From Saprospiraceae bacterium (GTDB taxonomy: Bacteria > Bacteroidota > Bacteroidia > Chitinophagales > Saprospiraceae), in contig JADKAS010000032.1 in assembly GCA_016715245.1 (NCBI GenBank), forward strand, positions 29,077-93,076: 64,000 bases of DNA. Direction: 5' to 3'. The stretch's first letter is position 1, and each line of letters begins with the position of its first letter. This document shows positions 17,526-26,783 of this stretch, piece after piece. The translations under genes were made by a program, and so were the position numbers. The notes beneath the pieces are model-generated. The model was given only the letters and a program-made list of their open reading frames with translations, did not search any database and had not been told where the DNA came from.

Positions 17526-18407
17526 ATGGAAATTTCAGATAAAAAATTAATTAAGTCAAAAATATTTTTTCAGCCTCTGGATAATATCTGGGAAGCCTGG
17601 ACGACACATGAAGGGCTCAAAAAGTTTTTTGGAAAGGATAATTTTATAGAACTTATCCCTGGAGGTGCTTTTGAAATATATTTTTTAATGGACAACCCTG
17701 TGGGCCTGAGAGGGTCAGAAGGCTGCCGGATTTTGTCATTTCTTCCGAAAAAAATTCTATCCTTCTCATGGAATGTCCCACCCCAATTTGAGGATGTAAG
17801 AAATTCCGTTTACCATACCTGGGTCGTCATTGAATTTATATTTGTAAGTGAACATGCCACCAGAATTATGCTTACACATCTCGGGTGGCCAACAGATGAA
17901 AAATGGAACGTAGTATATGATTATTTTGACAAAGCGTGGGATACTGTTTTTACACAACTCTCAGCCCTAAACGACACAAGTCAAAATCAGGTTCCAAAAA
18001 GAGCAACAGGTGTAGGTGGTATTTTTTTTAAATCAAAAGATCCCGTTGCACTTAAAAGTTGGTACCAAAAACATCTTGGGTTTAATACCGACCAATACGG
18101 CACCAATTTTGAATGGAGACACAGCGATGACCCTGCCAGAAAAGGGCACTTGCAATGGAGTCCTTTCAAGGATACAACAACATATTTTGCCCCTTCTGAA
18201 AAAGATTATATGTTCAATTACATCGTGGAAGATATGGAAAATCTGGTAACTCTTCTCAGAAATGAAGGCGTCGTTGTACTGGACGAAATTGAAAAATATG
18301 ACTACGGCAACTTTGTGCACATTCTTGATCCTGAAGGAAATAAAATCGAGTTGTGGGAACCTGTGACGGAAGTTTATGATGAATTGGTCGACGGGAGAAC
18401 AAAATAA
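17526..18407 (+). CDS. fusion of an AHSA1/SRPBCC domain and a glyoxalase (VOC) domain
   Basis: 293 residues. Residues 1-145 are an AHSA1-like START domain (FFQPLDNIWEAWTTHEGLKKFFG, GGAFEIYFL, ILSFSW, THLGWP, YFDKAWDTVFTQL). Residues ~155-293 are a VOC domain (GVGGIFFKSKDPVALKSWYQKHLGF, NFEWRHSDDP, YIVEDMENLVTLLRNEGV, GNFVHILDPEGNKIELWEP). The final Glu in KIELWEP matches a VOC metal ligand. Both domains occur singly elsewhere; here they are joined by a short linker and no stop. Small-molecule binding or modification is likely, substrate unknown. It is followed after 44 bases by a DUF1801 gene. Confidence 0.85.
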   Translation: MEISDKKLIKSKIFFQPLDNIWEAWTTHEGLKKFFGKDNFIELIPGGAFEIYFLMDNPVGLRGSEGCRILSFLPKKILSFSWNVPPQFEDVRNSVYHTWVVIEFIFVSEHATRIMLTHLGWPTDEKWNVVYDYFDKAWDTVFTQLSALNDTSQNQVPKRATGVGGIFFKSKDPVALKSWYQKHLGFNTDQYGTNFEWRHSDDPARKGHLQWSPFKDTTTYFAPSEKDYMFNYIVEDMENLVTLLRNEGVVVLDEIEKYDYGNFVHILDPEGNKIELWEPVTEVYDELVDGRTK

Positions 18408-18451
18408 TTTAATTTGGATCGGCAATAATTATTAATCTTATAAAAAAATAT

Positions 18452-18910
18452 ATGACCATAAAAGCTTCCACACCAGATGAATACATAGCTTTTGTTGCAG
18501 AGGATAAACGGGATGGCGTATCAAAATTGAGAAATGTTGTAAAGGCAAATATTCCAGCCGGATTTGAAGAAACCATCAATTACAATATGATTGGTTACGT
18601 AGTTCCTCATTCAACCTATCCCGGAGGTTATCACTGCGACCCAAAACAACCACTGCCATTTCTGAATATTGCGGCACAAAAAAACTTTATAGCCCTTTAT
18701 CATATGGGAATGTACGCTGACCCCGATTTATTAAAATGGTTTACAGAAGAATACCCTAAACACAGTTCTTACAAACTCGATATGGGTAAATCATGTATCC
18801 GGTTTAAAAGTCCTCAACACATACCTTACGATCTAATCGGTCAATTGGTAAAAAAAATGAATCCTGATACCTGGATTTCCCTTTACGAAAGAGTATTTAA
18901 GTCAAAGTAA
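18452..18910 (+). CDS. DUF1801 domain protein
   Basis: 152 residues, cytosolic. The DUF1801 / YdhG-type pattern is visible: DEYIAFVAEDKRDGVSKLRNVVKANIPAGFEETINYNMIGYVVP, PLPFLNIAAQKNFIALYHMGMY and MGKSCIRFKSPQHIPYDLIGQLV. Relatives are described as small lipid-like or iron-chaperone-fold proteins (frataxin-like fold in YdhG), but the function in Bacteroidota is unknown. Such genes often sit near SRPBCC/VOC genes, as here, and the short gap suggests one transcript. Confidence 0.8.
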   Translation: MTIKASTPDEYIAFVAEDKRDGVSKLRNVVKANIPAGFEETINYNMIGYVVPHSTYPGGYHCDPKQPLPFLNIAAQKNFIALYHMGMYADPDLLKWFTEEYPKHSSYKLDMGKSCIRFKSPQHIPYDLIGQLVKKMNPDTWISLYERVFKSK

Positions 18911-19115
18911 AAAATGATTTTTATTCTATTTTATCGTTCTGTTTTTTAAAAATCGCGAAAGGTGTCCTTTTTTCATAATTTATGTAATATTAAATTTATG
19001 TAAAAATTAAACAAAAAAAATATTTATGTAACAAATCATTATTATATTTCGTATTTGATTGCAAATATCCTGTATTATATGTAAATGTTTCCTGTTAATA
19101 ACCAAATATATTCAT

Positions 19116-20588
19116 ATGGTCCACTGTGCCGAAACAAATATCATCCCTTATGCCCCAAGAACTGACAAACCGTGGGATTTGCGAAGGGCAGTTCATTTAT
19201 TCAGACGCACTACATTCGGAGAGGATGTACTGACGATAAAAAACAGTCTCAACCAGAACCCGGTTTCTATTGTAAATGCCGTAATAGACAATGCTAAAAA
19301 TCTTCCATTAGCTGCACCTCCTGTCTGGGCCAACTGGACACTTCAAAATTACAGCCCCATTCCTGAACAAAGAGATGCTCAAATTGCGGAGCAGTTGATT
19401 GAATGGGGAACACAATGGGTGATTGATATGAAAAAAAACGGACTCAGAGATAAAATGTCTTTTTTCTGGTCCAATCACTTTGTTACTAAAATTGATACGT
19501 ATTTCTGCCCTTCCTGGATGTATCGCTACCATATTCTGTTACAGAAACATGCGCTGGGCAATTTTAAAACTTTTGTAAAAGAAATGGGTATTAGTCCTGC
19601 TATGCTCGTTTTTTTAAATAATATACAAAATACCCGGTTATCTCCTAATGAAAACTATGCAAGGGAATTATTGGAATTATTTACTCTTGGCGTTGACAAC
19701 GGTTATACACAGCAGGATATAAAAGAAATTGCCCGCGCTATCACCGGATGGAACGGAATCGATCAGGCCAACCTGTGCGGTGAGGTCAATTTTGTTTCTC
19801 TCTTGTGGGATCCGGGAGCCAAAACCATTTTTGGAAAAACCGGCAACTGGGGATACAATGATGTGATTGATTTATTATTTGCCGAAAGGCCAATTCAGAT
19901 CAGCGAATATATATGCAGAAAACTGTACATTCATTTTGTGAATCCTGACGTAAATGAAGAAATGGTGAAAGAACTGGCTGTCATTTTCAGAAATAATAAT
20001 TTTGAATTGGCTCCCCTTATGAAGGCCATGTTTTCCAGCGAACATTTTTTTGATGATGCTACAGTAGGTACTGTTATCCCCGGGCACATAGAATATTTTC
20101 TGACTTTTCTGAAAGAAACAGGGTTCAGAGATGAAACTGAACTCCTTTATCTTGTAGGGTATAGCGCAGGAGAATACAATCAACAGATATTAAATCCAAC
20201 CGATGTAGCCGGCTGGCCTGGCAACCGAAATTGGGTAAATACAGGTTCGTTTGCGTATCGCGCAGAAGGAATACTCAACATCATGGTTTATTACTACCAG
20301 AAAAACGGAAATAAGCTGGAAGAGTTGAGAAATCTTGCTAAAGAGCTTGTCAGCAATCCTCTTGAAAATGATCCTGCCATCGTATGCAAAGCCATCATAG
20401 ATTTTCTACTGCCAAACGGACTTCAAAAACCTTCGGATTATGCAGATGCACTGGTTGTTTTTAAAGCTGAAGTGCCTGAAAATTATTTTCAGTCGGGACT
20501 GTGGAACCTGGAATGGGAGTATGCCCCCGGCCAGGTATTATATCTCATTAATCATCTGGCAAACCTGCCTGAATTCCAATTAAAATAA
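19116..20588 (+). CDS. DUF1800 domain protein
   Basis: About 490 residues. The start MVHCAETNIIPYAPRTDKPWDLRRAVHLFRRTTFG at 19116 matches the family N-terminus; a TTG extension to 19059 looks like upstream sequence. DUF1800 landmarks are RDKMSFFWSNHFVT, SPNENYARELLELFTLGVDNGYTQQDIKEIARAITGW, KTIFGKTGNWGYNDVIDLLF and DVAGWPGNRNWVNTGSF. DUF1800 genes are almost always paired with DUF1501, the next gene, 5 bases downstream. The role is unknown, with links to cell-surface complexes. No classical signal peptide is visible at this start. Confidence 0.9.
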   Translation: MVHCAETNIIPYAPRTDKPWDLRRAVHLFRRTTFGEDVLTIKNSLNQNPVSIVNAVIDNAKNLPLAAPPVWANWTLQNYSPIPEQRDAQIAEQLIEWGTQWVIDMKKNGLRDKMSFFWSNHFVTKIDTYFCPSWMYRYHILLQKHALGNFKTFVKEMGISPAMLVFLNNIQNTRLSPNENYARELLELFTLGVDNGYTQQDIKEIARAITGWNGIDQANLCGEVNFVSLLWDPGAKTIFGKTGNWGYNDVIDLLFAERPIQISEYICRKLYIHFVNPDVNEEMVKELAVIFRNNNFELAPLMKAMFSSEHFFDDATVGTVIPGHIEYFLTFLKETGFRDETELLYLVGYSAGEYNQQILNPTDVAGWPGNRNWVNTGSFAYRAEGILNIMVYYYQKNGNKLEELRNLAKELVSNPLENDPAIVCKAIIDFLLPNGLQKPSDYADALVVFKAEVPENYFQSGLWNLEWEYAPGQVLYLINHLANLPEFQLK

Positions 20589-20593
20589 AAGAG

Positions 20594-22222
20594 ATGGTAA
20601 AAAGTAATAAAAACGGAAGAGGTCTTGATTTATCAGACCTGACAGCACATCAGCAAGACCATAAAAACTGGAGCAGGAGAAGTTTTTTACAAACCATAGG
20701 AATGGCAGGAGGTTTAGGTCTTGGCTTAGGGGGATTTGGCTTAACTGCATTAGGATCTGTGCCCCTTGCTCTGGCCACCGCCACCAGTACAAATGACAGG
20801 ATACTTGTACTTATCCGGTTAAAAGGCGGCAATGACGGCCTCAATACCATTATACCTGTCTTTGATTACAGCAGATATAAAAACAACAGGCCTACCATTG
20901 CCATTCCTCAGACTGATCTTATCGGATTGGGCAATAACAATAAATTTGCCATTCCTAAATCCATGTCAAAAATAAAACCTTTGTGGGATGAGGGTAAAAT
21001 GAAAATTATCAATTCTGTTGGTTATCCTGACCACAACCTGTCTCATTTTACATCGTCAGATATCTGGAATTCCGCAAATCAAAACATTGAATCCGACATG
21101 GACAAATCAGGCTGGCTTGGAAGGTTTCTACTCGACAGAAATCCGGATTATCTTGAAAATTTACCAGAAGTTCCCGGAGCTATAAAAGTAAGCAGCGGCA
21201 GTAGTATAACTTACCATACGGCTGACAGAATTGATCTCGCTGTCAACTTTAATACGCCTGACAAACTGATAGAAGTTGCGGAAAAAGGTTTTGTATATGA
21301 TACAGCCAATCTTCCGGATGAATGTTATTACGGAGAACAAGTGGGATACCTACGGTCGATTTTAAATATTACGTACAAATACGCACCCGCTATCAGTCAG
21401 GCTTATTCCGGCGCCGTCAATTCAGTGGCTTACAGTAATAACGAACTGAGCAGACAACTTGCCATTGTTGCCAGATTGATTAAGGGCAATCTGGGCACCA
21501 AATTGTATATGGTAACGCTCGATGGTTTTGATACGCATGAAAATCAAAATGTAAACCATCCAAGATTATTAAATGAAGTTTCATCTGCTATAAGTGAGTT
21601 TTACGCTGATCTTGCAATCGGACAAAAAGACAATGATGTTTTGTCCATGACATTTTCTGAATTCGGAAGAAGACCTAAAGAAAATGACGGTGGTACTGAC
21701 CATGGTGCGGCAGCTCCGGTTATGTTTTTTGGCCCTGCTCTTGACGGCAATGCAGTTTTTGGCAAAGATCCTGACCTTGGCGATCTTGACCCTGTGGGCA
21801 ATCTGAAACACGACACCGATTTTCGTTCTATATATGCTACCTTGCTAGAGTCATGGTTGTGTATTGAAGCTTCAGCTGTTGATAATATTTTGGGTGACAC
21901 TTATGAAAGAATTCCACAGCTGGGATTTGATTGCACAGGTGTAAACAGCACGCAAAATGTATTGACCCAATCTATCAAACATAGAGTCAGAACCAATGCT
22001 GACGGATCCTATACCATTGAGTACGACTTGTCGAGACCCGGAAATGCGACGGTTGAAGTCTATACCATTTTAGGGCAAAAAATAAGTACGCTTGTTGAAG
22101 AATATCAAAGTGAAGGCAGACATGAAGCCCTTTTTATCAACCGGCAATTTGGACTGAGCGGAGCCGTATATCTCTATGTAATCCGAAGTGGACAAACAAA
22201 GGTCAGTGGAAAGTTTTTGTAA
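20594..22222 (+). CDS. DUF1501 protein with Tat-like signal and T9SS sorting domain
   Basis: 542 residues. A twin-arginine motif (SRRSFLQTIGMAGGLGLGLGGFGL, about 29-55) is typical of DUF1501. The sulfatase-like core shows LVLIRLKGGNDGLNTIIP, DHNLSHFTSSDIWNSA, GWLGRFLLDRN, MVTLDGFDTHENQ and FSEFGRRPKENDGGTDHGAAAPVMFFG. From ~460 a C-terminal type A T9SS domain follows (NATVEVYTILGQKISTLVEEY...LSGAVYLYVIRSGQTKVSGKFL). It forms a pair with the DUF1800 gene, 5 bases upstream. Probably cell-surface located; the enzymatic role is unproven. Confidence 0.9.
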   Translation: MVKSNKNGRGLDLSDLTAHQQDHKNWSRRSFLQTIGMAGGLGLGLGGFGLTALGSVPLALATATSTNDRILVLIRLKGGNDGLNTIIPVFDYSRYKNNRPTIAIPQTDLIGLGNNNKFAIPKSMSKIKPLWDEGKMKIINSVGYPDHNLSHFTSSDIWNSANQNIESDMDKSGWLGRFLLDRNPDYLENLPEVPGAIKVSSGSSITYHTADRIDLAVNFNTPDKLIEVAEKGFVYDTANLPDECYYGEQVGYLRSILNITYKYAPAISQAYSGAVNSVAYSNNELSRQLAIVARLIKGNLGTKLYMVTLDGFDTHENQNVNHPRLLNEVSSAISEFYADLAIGQKDNDVLSMTFSEFGRRPKENDGGTDHGAAAPVMFFGPALDGNAVFGKDPDLGDLDPVGNLKHDTDFRSIYATLLESWLCIEASAVDNILGDTYERIPQLGFDCTGVNSTQNVLTQSIKHRVRTNADGSYTIEYDLSRPGNATVEVYTILGQKISTLVEEYQSEGRHEALFINRQFGLSGAVYLYVIRSGQTKVSGKFL

Positions 22223-22273
22223 AAAGTTAATTTTCCTTAGGGTTTGTTTTGAATATTACCTGCTTAATTCTTG

Positions 22274-22302
22274 GATGTGGTTAAACTTTTTCCAACCACA
22301 TC
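22274..22302. terminator. hairpin between convergent genes
   Basis: A 9-bp perfect stem GATGTGGTT / AACCACATC with an 11-base loop lies between the convergent genes ending at 22222 and 22315. It lacks a long T-tract, so it may be a weak bidirectional terminator or an mRNA 3'-end structure. Confidence 0.35.
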
Positions 22303-22314
22303 TTACAAAAGATA

Positions 22315-23955
22315 TTAACGAAGAACTCCGTTTACATAAATTTTAAGATTGGGTCTGCTCTTTTTCATATCATCATAAAAGGCAGGGTCAAAATAATGGG
22401 TGTCTGTTTCAAAATGTGTAAGGTTGACATTTCTTTCTATAAAAGTATTGAGTCCCTGTATATTGGGGCACCCGTAAAACGTAGCTTTAGTAAGATTTGG
22501 CAATGACATCCAGGAGAATGGTATATAAGAAAGTGCTGGGCAGTCCTTGAGGTAGATCTCTGTCAGGCCTTTCAGTTTTTCCATGGCTTTTGGAAAATGT
22601 TTTTCTTTATATTGGTATATCTGTAAGTAACTTGTGTTCGGAAAATATTTTAAATATTTTAAAGGTTCAGCACCGTGAATCTGAAACCTCGCCGGAAATG
22701 AAACTTTATATTTGACCGGAGGAATAAATGAATATATCTTGATATCAGAATCTGAAAAATATTTTTGTTTTCGATAGATAGGCCAAAATCTTCTCATATT
22801 ATATGACCTGGCAATTTTCACGTCATAAAAATATTTTGGACTATGATAATAATACAATACCATTTCTCTCTCGGGTGTCCTCATTTTTTCAGAAAAATCA
22901 ATTGTACTCAAAAGCCTGTAATACATGGAATGATTTATTGTATCCAGTAAAACGCCTCCAATCAAACTGTCTGAGAGATAGTCAACAACAAATATTTCAT
23001 TTTCTTTAACAGGTAAAGAAATTACATCATATTGATGAGAAAACAAAGTGGCCTTTAATGAACCATCAGTCGTCAGAATATATTTATCCGTTATTTGAAT
23101 AAATTCAAAATAAAACGGAAATTTTTTGATTTGATTTCCATCAAAGTCAAATTGTATTATATATTCATCCGATTTGCCAACAATATATTTTCCAAATAGC
23201 TCATACTGGAACAGAGAATTTCCGCCGTTCAAATTTTTTTGATGCAAATGAATTTCTCCTGATTCATTCAGAAAAACAACCTTTCCGTTCTTCAAGTGTA
23301 CTTTACAAAGTCCGTTTACATAAGAAAATACATAAAGTATTCTCTTTTGAAGGTATGAATCCAATAGTTTAAGATTTTTTGTTTTTGCATTGGCCAGGTA
23401 CCATTTTTTGTCAGTGCTTTTTCGTAAAACAGCTATATTATTTTTAAAATTATTTAAATTTAAAAAGGATACGTCATCAAATAATACTCTTCCTATACTG
23501 TCAATATAAACCAATTCTTTTTTGTTCTCTTTATTGTTAAAACGAATTGCCGCATATATCTTCTGTGATGGTTGCAATATTTCCAGAAACAAATTACCAA
23601 ATTTTTTCACTATCCTGCCATCGCGGTTTATCCAATACCAGCCGTGTTTTCCCTGCACCGGTAAATACCCTTCTTTAAAGTCGTAAACAGCATACCTTGC
23701 CCATGAATCCAAAGCAGTAAATACATCGTAGAAAAATACTTTCAGACTTGGTCTTTCCGTGGAATCAAGTTTAAATATTTCTTCATCTTTATCATTGTAA
23801 CCCAAAATGGAAGTCTCAGGCAATGGTTGACTCAATACGACAACGTCTCTGTTTATATGCTGCCCCTTCAAAAAGGTTGAGACAAATACAAAAAGAAAAA
23901 GCAGAAACTTTTTCAATTTATATTTGGCAATAATATTTTGTACTGTCAAGATCAT
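22315..23955 (-). CDS. secreted WG-repeat-like protein with LRR-like C-terminus
   Basis: 546 residues with signal sequence KKFLLFLFVFVSTFLKGQ. Residues ~90-260 carry WG/beta-propeller-like units (GYLPVQGKHGWYWINRDGRIVKKFGN, LVYIDSIGRVLFDDV, KVVFLNESGEIHL, YIIQFDFDGNQIKKFPFYF). Near the C-terminus are leucine-rich-repeat-like segments (MEKLKGLTEIYLKDCPALSYIP, LPNLTKATFYGCPNIQGL). No sorting domain is evident. Probably a periplasmic or outer-membrane interaction protein; the function is not known. The start may lie at 23955 or a later in-frame codon nearer the signal. Confidence 0.7.
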   Translation of the reverse strand: MILTVQNIIAKYKLKKFLLFLFVFVSTFLKGQHINRDVVVLSQPLPETSILGYNDKDEEIFKLDSTERPSLKVFFYDVFTALDSWARYAVYDFKEGYLPVQGKHGWYWINRDGRIVKKFGNLFLEILQPSQKIYAAIRFNNKENKKELVYIDSIGRVLFDDVSFLNLNNFKNNIAVLRKSTDKKWYLANAKTKNLKLLDSYLQKRILYVFSYVNGLCKVHLKNGKVVFLNESGEIHLHQKNLNGGNSLFQYELFGKYIVGKSDEYIIQFDFDGNQIKKFPFYFEFIQITDKYILTTDGSLKATLFSHQYDVISLPVKENEIFVVDYLSDSLIGGVLLDTINHSMYYRLLSTIDFSEKMRTPEREMVLYYYHSPKYFYDVKIARSYNMRRFWPIYRKQKYFSDSDIKIYSFIPPVKYKVSFPARFQIHGAEPLKYLKYFPNTSYLQIYQYKEKHFPKAMEKLKGLTEIYLKDCPALSYIPFSWMSLPNLTKATFYGCPNIQGLNTFIERNVNLTHFETDTHYFDPAFYDDMKKSRPNLKIYVNGVLR

Positions 23956-24322
23956 AGGTCAACAAACACCTGTCATTAAGAATTCAAATCAACCTGAATA
24001 GAATTTTCTTATTATACAGGAGCTTTAATTTTTTAATATTTTGAAAACTACCACCCCATTATCTGCAAAAATAAAATTTTATTTACAAATAGCCTATTTT
24101 AAATGGCTGGTATTTTTATTCCATTTCAATCATTTTTCTCTCTTCGTCGTGTTTTTCCTTGTATTCGTCAAACAGAGTATGTTTCGATGCCACCTTTACC
24201 CATAATTTTGTGTCATATTATTGATAAATGTTTTGCTGTTAATGAATTTACAAAATTTAATTTTAAAATAAGTAAATAAAAAACAGTAAAACAAAATTAA
24301 AAAACAAATTAAAATTTATAAA
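23956..24322. other. AT-rich intergenic region with one promoter-like box
   Basis: No gene seen on either strand. A TAATTTTG -7-like box at 24213-24220 on the plus strand is 103 bases upstream of the small gene at 24323 and could be its promoter; the intervening leader is very A/T rich. Confidence 0.5.
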
Positions 24323-24493
24323 ATGAGAACAAACATTTCTTTATCCGGACCTATGGGCAGTGGAATCAGACCCAAAAAATATTTTGGGGCTACCAAAGAA
24401 TTGATGCGACAAAAAGTTTTGAAATTTTCACCGGTACTTAAAACTTCAGAAGAAGTAGACCCTGGCAATGTAAAAAACAAATCAACCCGCTAA
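24323..24493 (+). CDS. small basic protein (56 aa) with its own terminator
   Basis: ATG to TAA encodes 56 residues beginning MRTNISLSGPMGSGIRPKKYFG, then KELMRQKVLKFSP and a polar tail. It has no signal or membrane segment. The net charge is positive and glycine/proline residues near the N-terminus suggest an extended, possibly nucleic-acid- or ribosome-associated peptide, though this is only inference. It stands alone and is followed 30 bases later by a strong terminator, which supports a transcribed unit. Family unknown. Confidence 0.55.
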   Translation: MRTNISLSGPMGSGIRPKKYFGATKELMRQKVLKFSPVLKTSEEVDPGNVKNKSTR

Positions 24494-24523
24494 ATTTAAT
24501 GAAAGCTGGAAAATGAAAGAAAG

Positions 24524-24553
24524 TCCGTCGTAGATATTGCGACGGATTTTTTT
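24524..24553 (+). terminator. rho-independent terminator after the small gene
   Basis: Stem TCCGTCG / CGACGGA with a 9-base loop (24524-24546) followed by seven T residues. Confidence 0.85.
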
Positions 24554-24608
24554 ATGCCTATTGTTAAAAAATAAAAAAAGTCCGTAATCAAAAGACTACA
24601 GACCTAGG

Positions 24609-24690
24609 TGCCCGGAACTGGACTCGAACCAGCATGCCTTGCGGCGCTGCCTCCTGAAGACAGTGCGTCTACCAATTTCGCCATCCGGGC
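24609..24690 (-). tRNA. tRNA-Leu (anticodon CAG)
   Basis: Minus-strand cloverleaf: acceptor GCCCGGA / TCCGGGC, D-arm with TGGTAGAC, anticodon stem CTGTC / GGCAG with loop TTCAGGA (anticodon CAG), a class II variable arm with GCC-GCAA-GGC, and T-arm CTGG-TTCGAGT-CCAG. The discriminator base is A. The 3' CCA is not encoded (CCT follows). The long variable arm is typical of Leu tRNA. No integrase or attachment duplication is seen next to it. Confidence 0.95.
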
Positions 24691-24802
24691 AAGAGAATGC
24701 AAAAGTAAAATATTCCTGACATTTGACAAGAAGAAAAAATAATTTAATGAAATAAATGATCTTTTGAATCTAATTTTTTGTGAATACAAAAGCGACTTGA
24801 GT

Positions 24803-24837
24803 AAAAAAAAAAGAGCCTGCTACATAGTAACAGACTC
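24803..24837 (-). terminator. rho-independent terminator for the FAS1 gene
   Basis: On the minus strand an 11-bp stem (GAGTCTG plus TTAC pairing GTAG plus CAGGCTC, with two G-T pairs) and a 3-base loop are followed by ten T residues. It lies 34 bases past the stop of the fasciclin lipoprotein gene. Confidence 0.85.
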
Positions 24838-24870
24838 CCCAACAAATTCCTGATACTCTCTAAGTTTGTT

Positions 24871-25782
24871 TTAAGGCAATAAAACAGTGTCTATAACATG
24901 TACCACTCCATTACTGGCAGGTATGTCAGCTCCGATAATGGCTGACGCTGTATTATTGCTTTTTCCTTTTACCGTACCGTTTGAAGCATTTATCGATACT
25001 TTTCCACCCTGTGCTGTTGTCACATCACCTGTGGTCAGATTGGTGGAATATACTCTGGCAGCTACAACATGGTAAGTGAGAATATTAGCAAGTACGTTTG
25101 GATCTGCTTGGTTGATCGCAGCTTCAGTAGCAAAACCTGCCGCTTTGAAAGCGTCATTGGTCGGTGCAAAAACCGTGAAGGGTCCTGCGCTTGAAAGAAT
25201 GTCCACCACCTTTGTGGAACCCTGATTGGCTCTAAGTACCGCTGCTACTAAAAACGTTAGTTCAGGGTAAGTCTGTGCAACACCCACTATATTTTTGATT
25301 TCGTTTAATATTACTGCATCAATCACGTGCACGATACCTCCATTTTCTGCTTTCAGATCGGCTGTCGTTACTTTGGCTCCGTTTACTGAAACACCGGATG
25401 CATTTTTTGTAACATAGGCTTTCCCTCCGTCCAACATGGTAATTTCTGTATTATTGGCTGTTTGAATAGCTGAAGCCGGAACTGAAGATGGAATGACATG
25501 GTAGGAAAGAATCGCAGCTACTAAAGTTTTGTCCAGAGCGCGAATATCAGCTTCACTTTCGATGCCAATGGTTTTGAATGCGTCATTGTCCGGGGCAAAA
25601 ACTGTAATTGTACTGCTTTTTAATGCTTCTGTAATTCCTGCGTGAATGACGGCAGCTTCCAGAATACTGCAATCAAGATTCTCAACCACCAGATCAACAA
25701 TGGTTTTATCGTCATCTTCACTGCAAGATGTAAAACCAATAAAACCTCCTAAAATAAATAAAAATAACTTTAAAGATTGCAT
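24871..25782 (-). CDS. lipoprotein with two fasciclin (FAS1) domains
   Basis: About 303 residues. The start at 25782 gives a lipoprotein signal MQSLKLFLFILGGFIGFTSC; the in-frame ATG at 25830 is too far upstream. Two FAS1 repeats each contain the H1 motif TVFAPDNDAF / TVFAPTNDAF and the H2-like LSYHVI / LTYHVV, ending with VHVIDAVIL / VHVIDTVLLP. FAS1 domains mediate adhesion at the cell surface. Monocistronic, closed by a strong terminator. Confidence 0.93.
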   Translation of the reverse strand: MQSLKLFLFILGGFIGFTSCSEDDDKTIVDLVVENLDCSILEAAVIHAGITEALKSSTITVFAPDNDAFKTIGIESEADIRALDKTLVAAILSYHVIPSSVPASAIQTANNTEITMLDGGKAYVTKNASGVSVNGAKVTTADLKAENGGIVHVIDAVILNEIKNIVGVAQTYPELTFLVAAVLRANQGSTKVVDILSSAGPFTVFAPTNDAFKAAGFATEAAINQADPNVLANILTYHVVAARVYSTNLTTGDVTTAQGGKVSINASNGTVKGKSNNTASAIIGADIPASNGVVHVIDTVLLP

Positions 25783-25973
25783 AATTTGTTCTTTTTTTAA
25801 ATGATGTAATACCCTTAAAGTGCCATTCATTTAAAAATAGTTGCTTTTTGTTTAATCTTTTTTAAATATTTATTAAACAATATTAATTTAAGTTGCTTCC
25901 CCCCTATAAAAAAACAACCAATAATTTGATCAGCAATGTTTATAAAAAAAGAAAGTAATGCGAAAAAAGTAAC

Positions 25974-26783
25974 TCAGCCTTTGGCTTCATTTCTGAGGTA
26001 AGCTATCCAGTAAATACCGGCCACCAGAATAGATCCTCCGACAATATTTCCCAATGTGACGGAAAGCAGATTGTTGAAAGCACCATTCATTGAAATCTGA
26101 TTACCCTGGTCGAGCATCATGCCCATAGGAATAAAAAACCAATTGGCTATTGAGTGTTCAAAACCCATAGTGACAAATGCCGTAATTGGAAATAATATAG
26201 CAAGAATTTTATCCGTTACCGTATGTCCCCCCATAGCCAGCCACACGGCAAGACAAACCAATGTATTGCACAAAACACCCCTCGAAAACCCAACGGCAAA
26301 TGTAAGATTTGATTTGGCCACAGCTATGGATTGAAGGGTCTCTCCAAGTCCGCCCTGAGCCATTTGAGCTGTTTCAGCAAGATATACTCCCGCGACGACA
26401 AGTAAGGCTCCGATAACATTTCCCGTATAAACAATAACCCAGTTACGCAATAATAATCCGGTAGTTATCTTTTTACTTGCCCAAGCCATGGCCAGCAGGT
26501 TATTTCCGGTAAATAATTCAGCACCTCCGATGACTACCAGCACAAGCCCAAGGCAAAAACTCAAGCCTCCGATGAGTCTGGTAATACCGAATCCTAAGGT
26601 TGAATCCGTTACGACGACAGAATAAAACAACCCGCCCAACGCAATAAAAGCACCCGCCATTACCCCAAGGACAAACAATGTAACAAAGTCAGCATTTGCT
26701 TTTGTTACACCCATATTACTGACGCGTTTTGCAATTTCTGAAGGTGCATAAGCATCGCCAAACATCTGATGATTGGGTTCCAT
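25974..26783 (-). CDS. formate/nitrite transporter (FNT) family channel
   Basis: 269 residues, the usual FNT length, with six hydrophobic helices. Signature motifs are GGLFYSV, GAELFTGNN, NWVIVYTGNVIGAL, RGVLCNTLVCLAVWLA and GFEHSIANWFFIPMG; the last includes the pore histidine of the family. It transports small monovalent anions such as formate, nitrite or hydrosulfide through a pentameric inner-membrane channel. The K+ channel gene lies upstream on the same strand, separated by 177 bases. The substrate cannot be assigned from sequence alone. Confidence 0.93.
   Translation of the reverse strand: MEPNHQMFGDAYAPSEIAKRVSNMGVTKANADFVTLFVLGVMAGAFIALGGLFYSVVVTDSTLGFGITRLIGGLSFCLGLVLVVIGGAELFTGNNLLAMAWASKKITTGLLLRNWVIVYTGNVIGALLVVAGVYLAETAQMAQGGLGETLQSIAVAKSNLTFAVGFSRGVLCNTLVCLAVWLAMGGHTVTDKILAILFPITAFVTMGFEHSIANWFFIPMGMMLDQGNQISMNGAFNNLLSVTLGNIVGGSILVAGIYWIAYLRNEAKG

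Noticed and set aside
24609..24690. tRNA as attachment site of an integrated element
   Set aside because: No integrase and no repeated 3' tRNA segment were seen nearby.
24604..24789. Minus-strand 61-codon ORF over the tRNA
   Set aside because: It is a read-through of tRNA-Leu (24609-24690); the cloverleaf explains the sequence.
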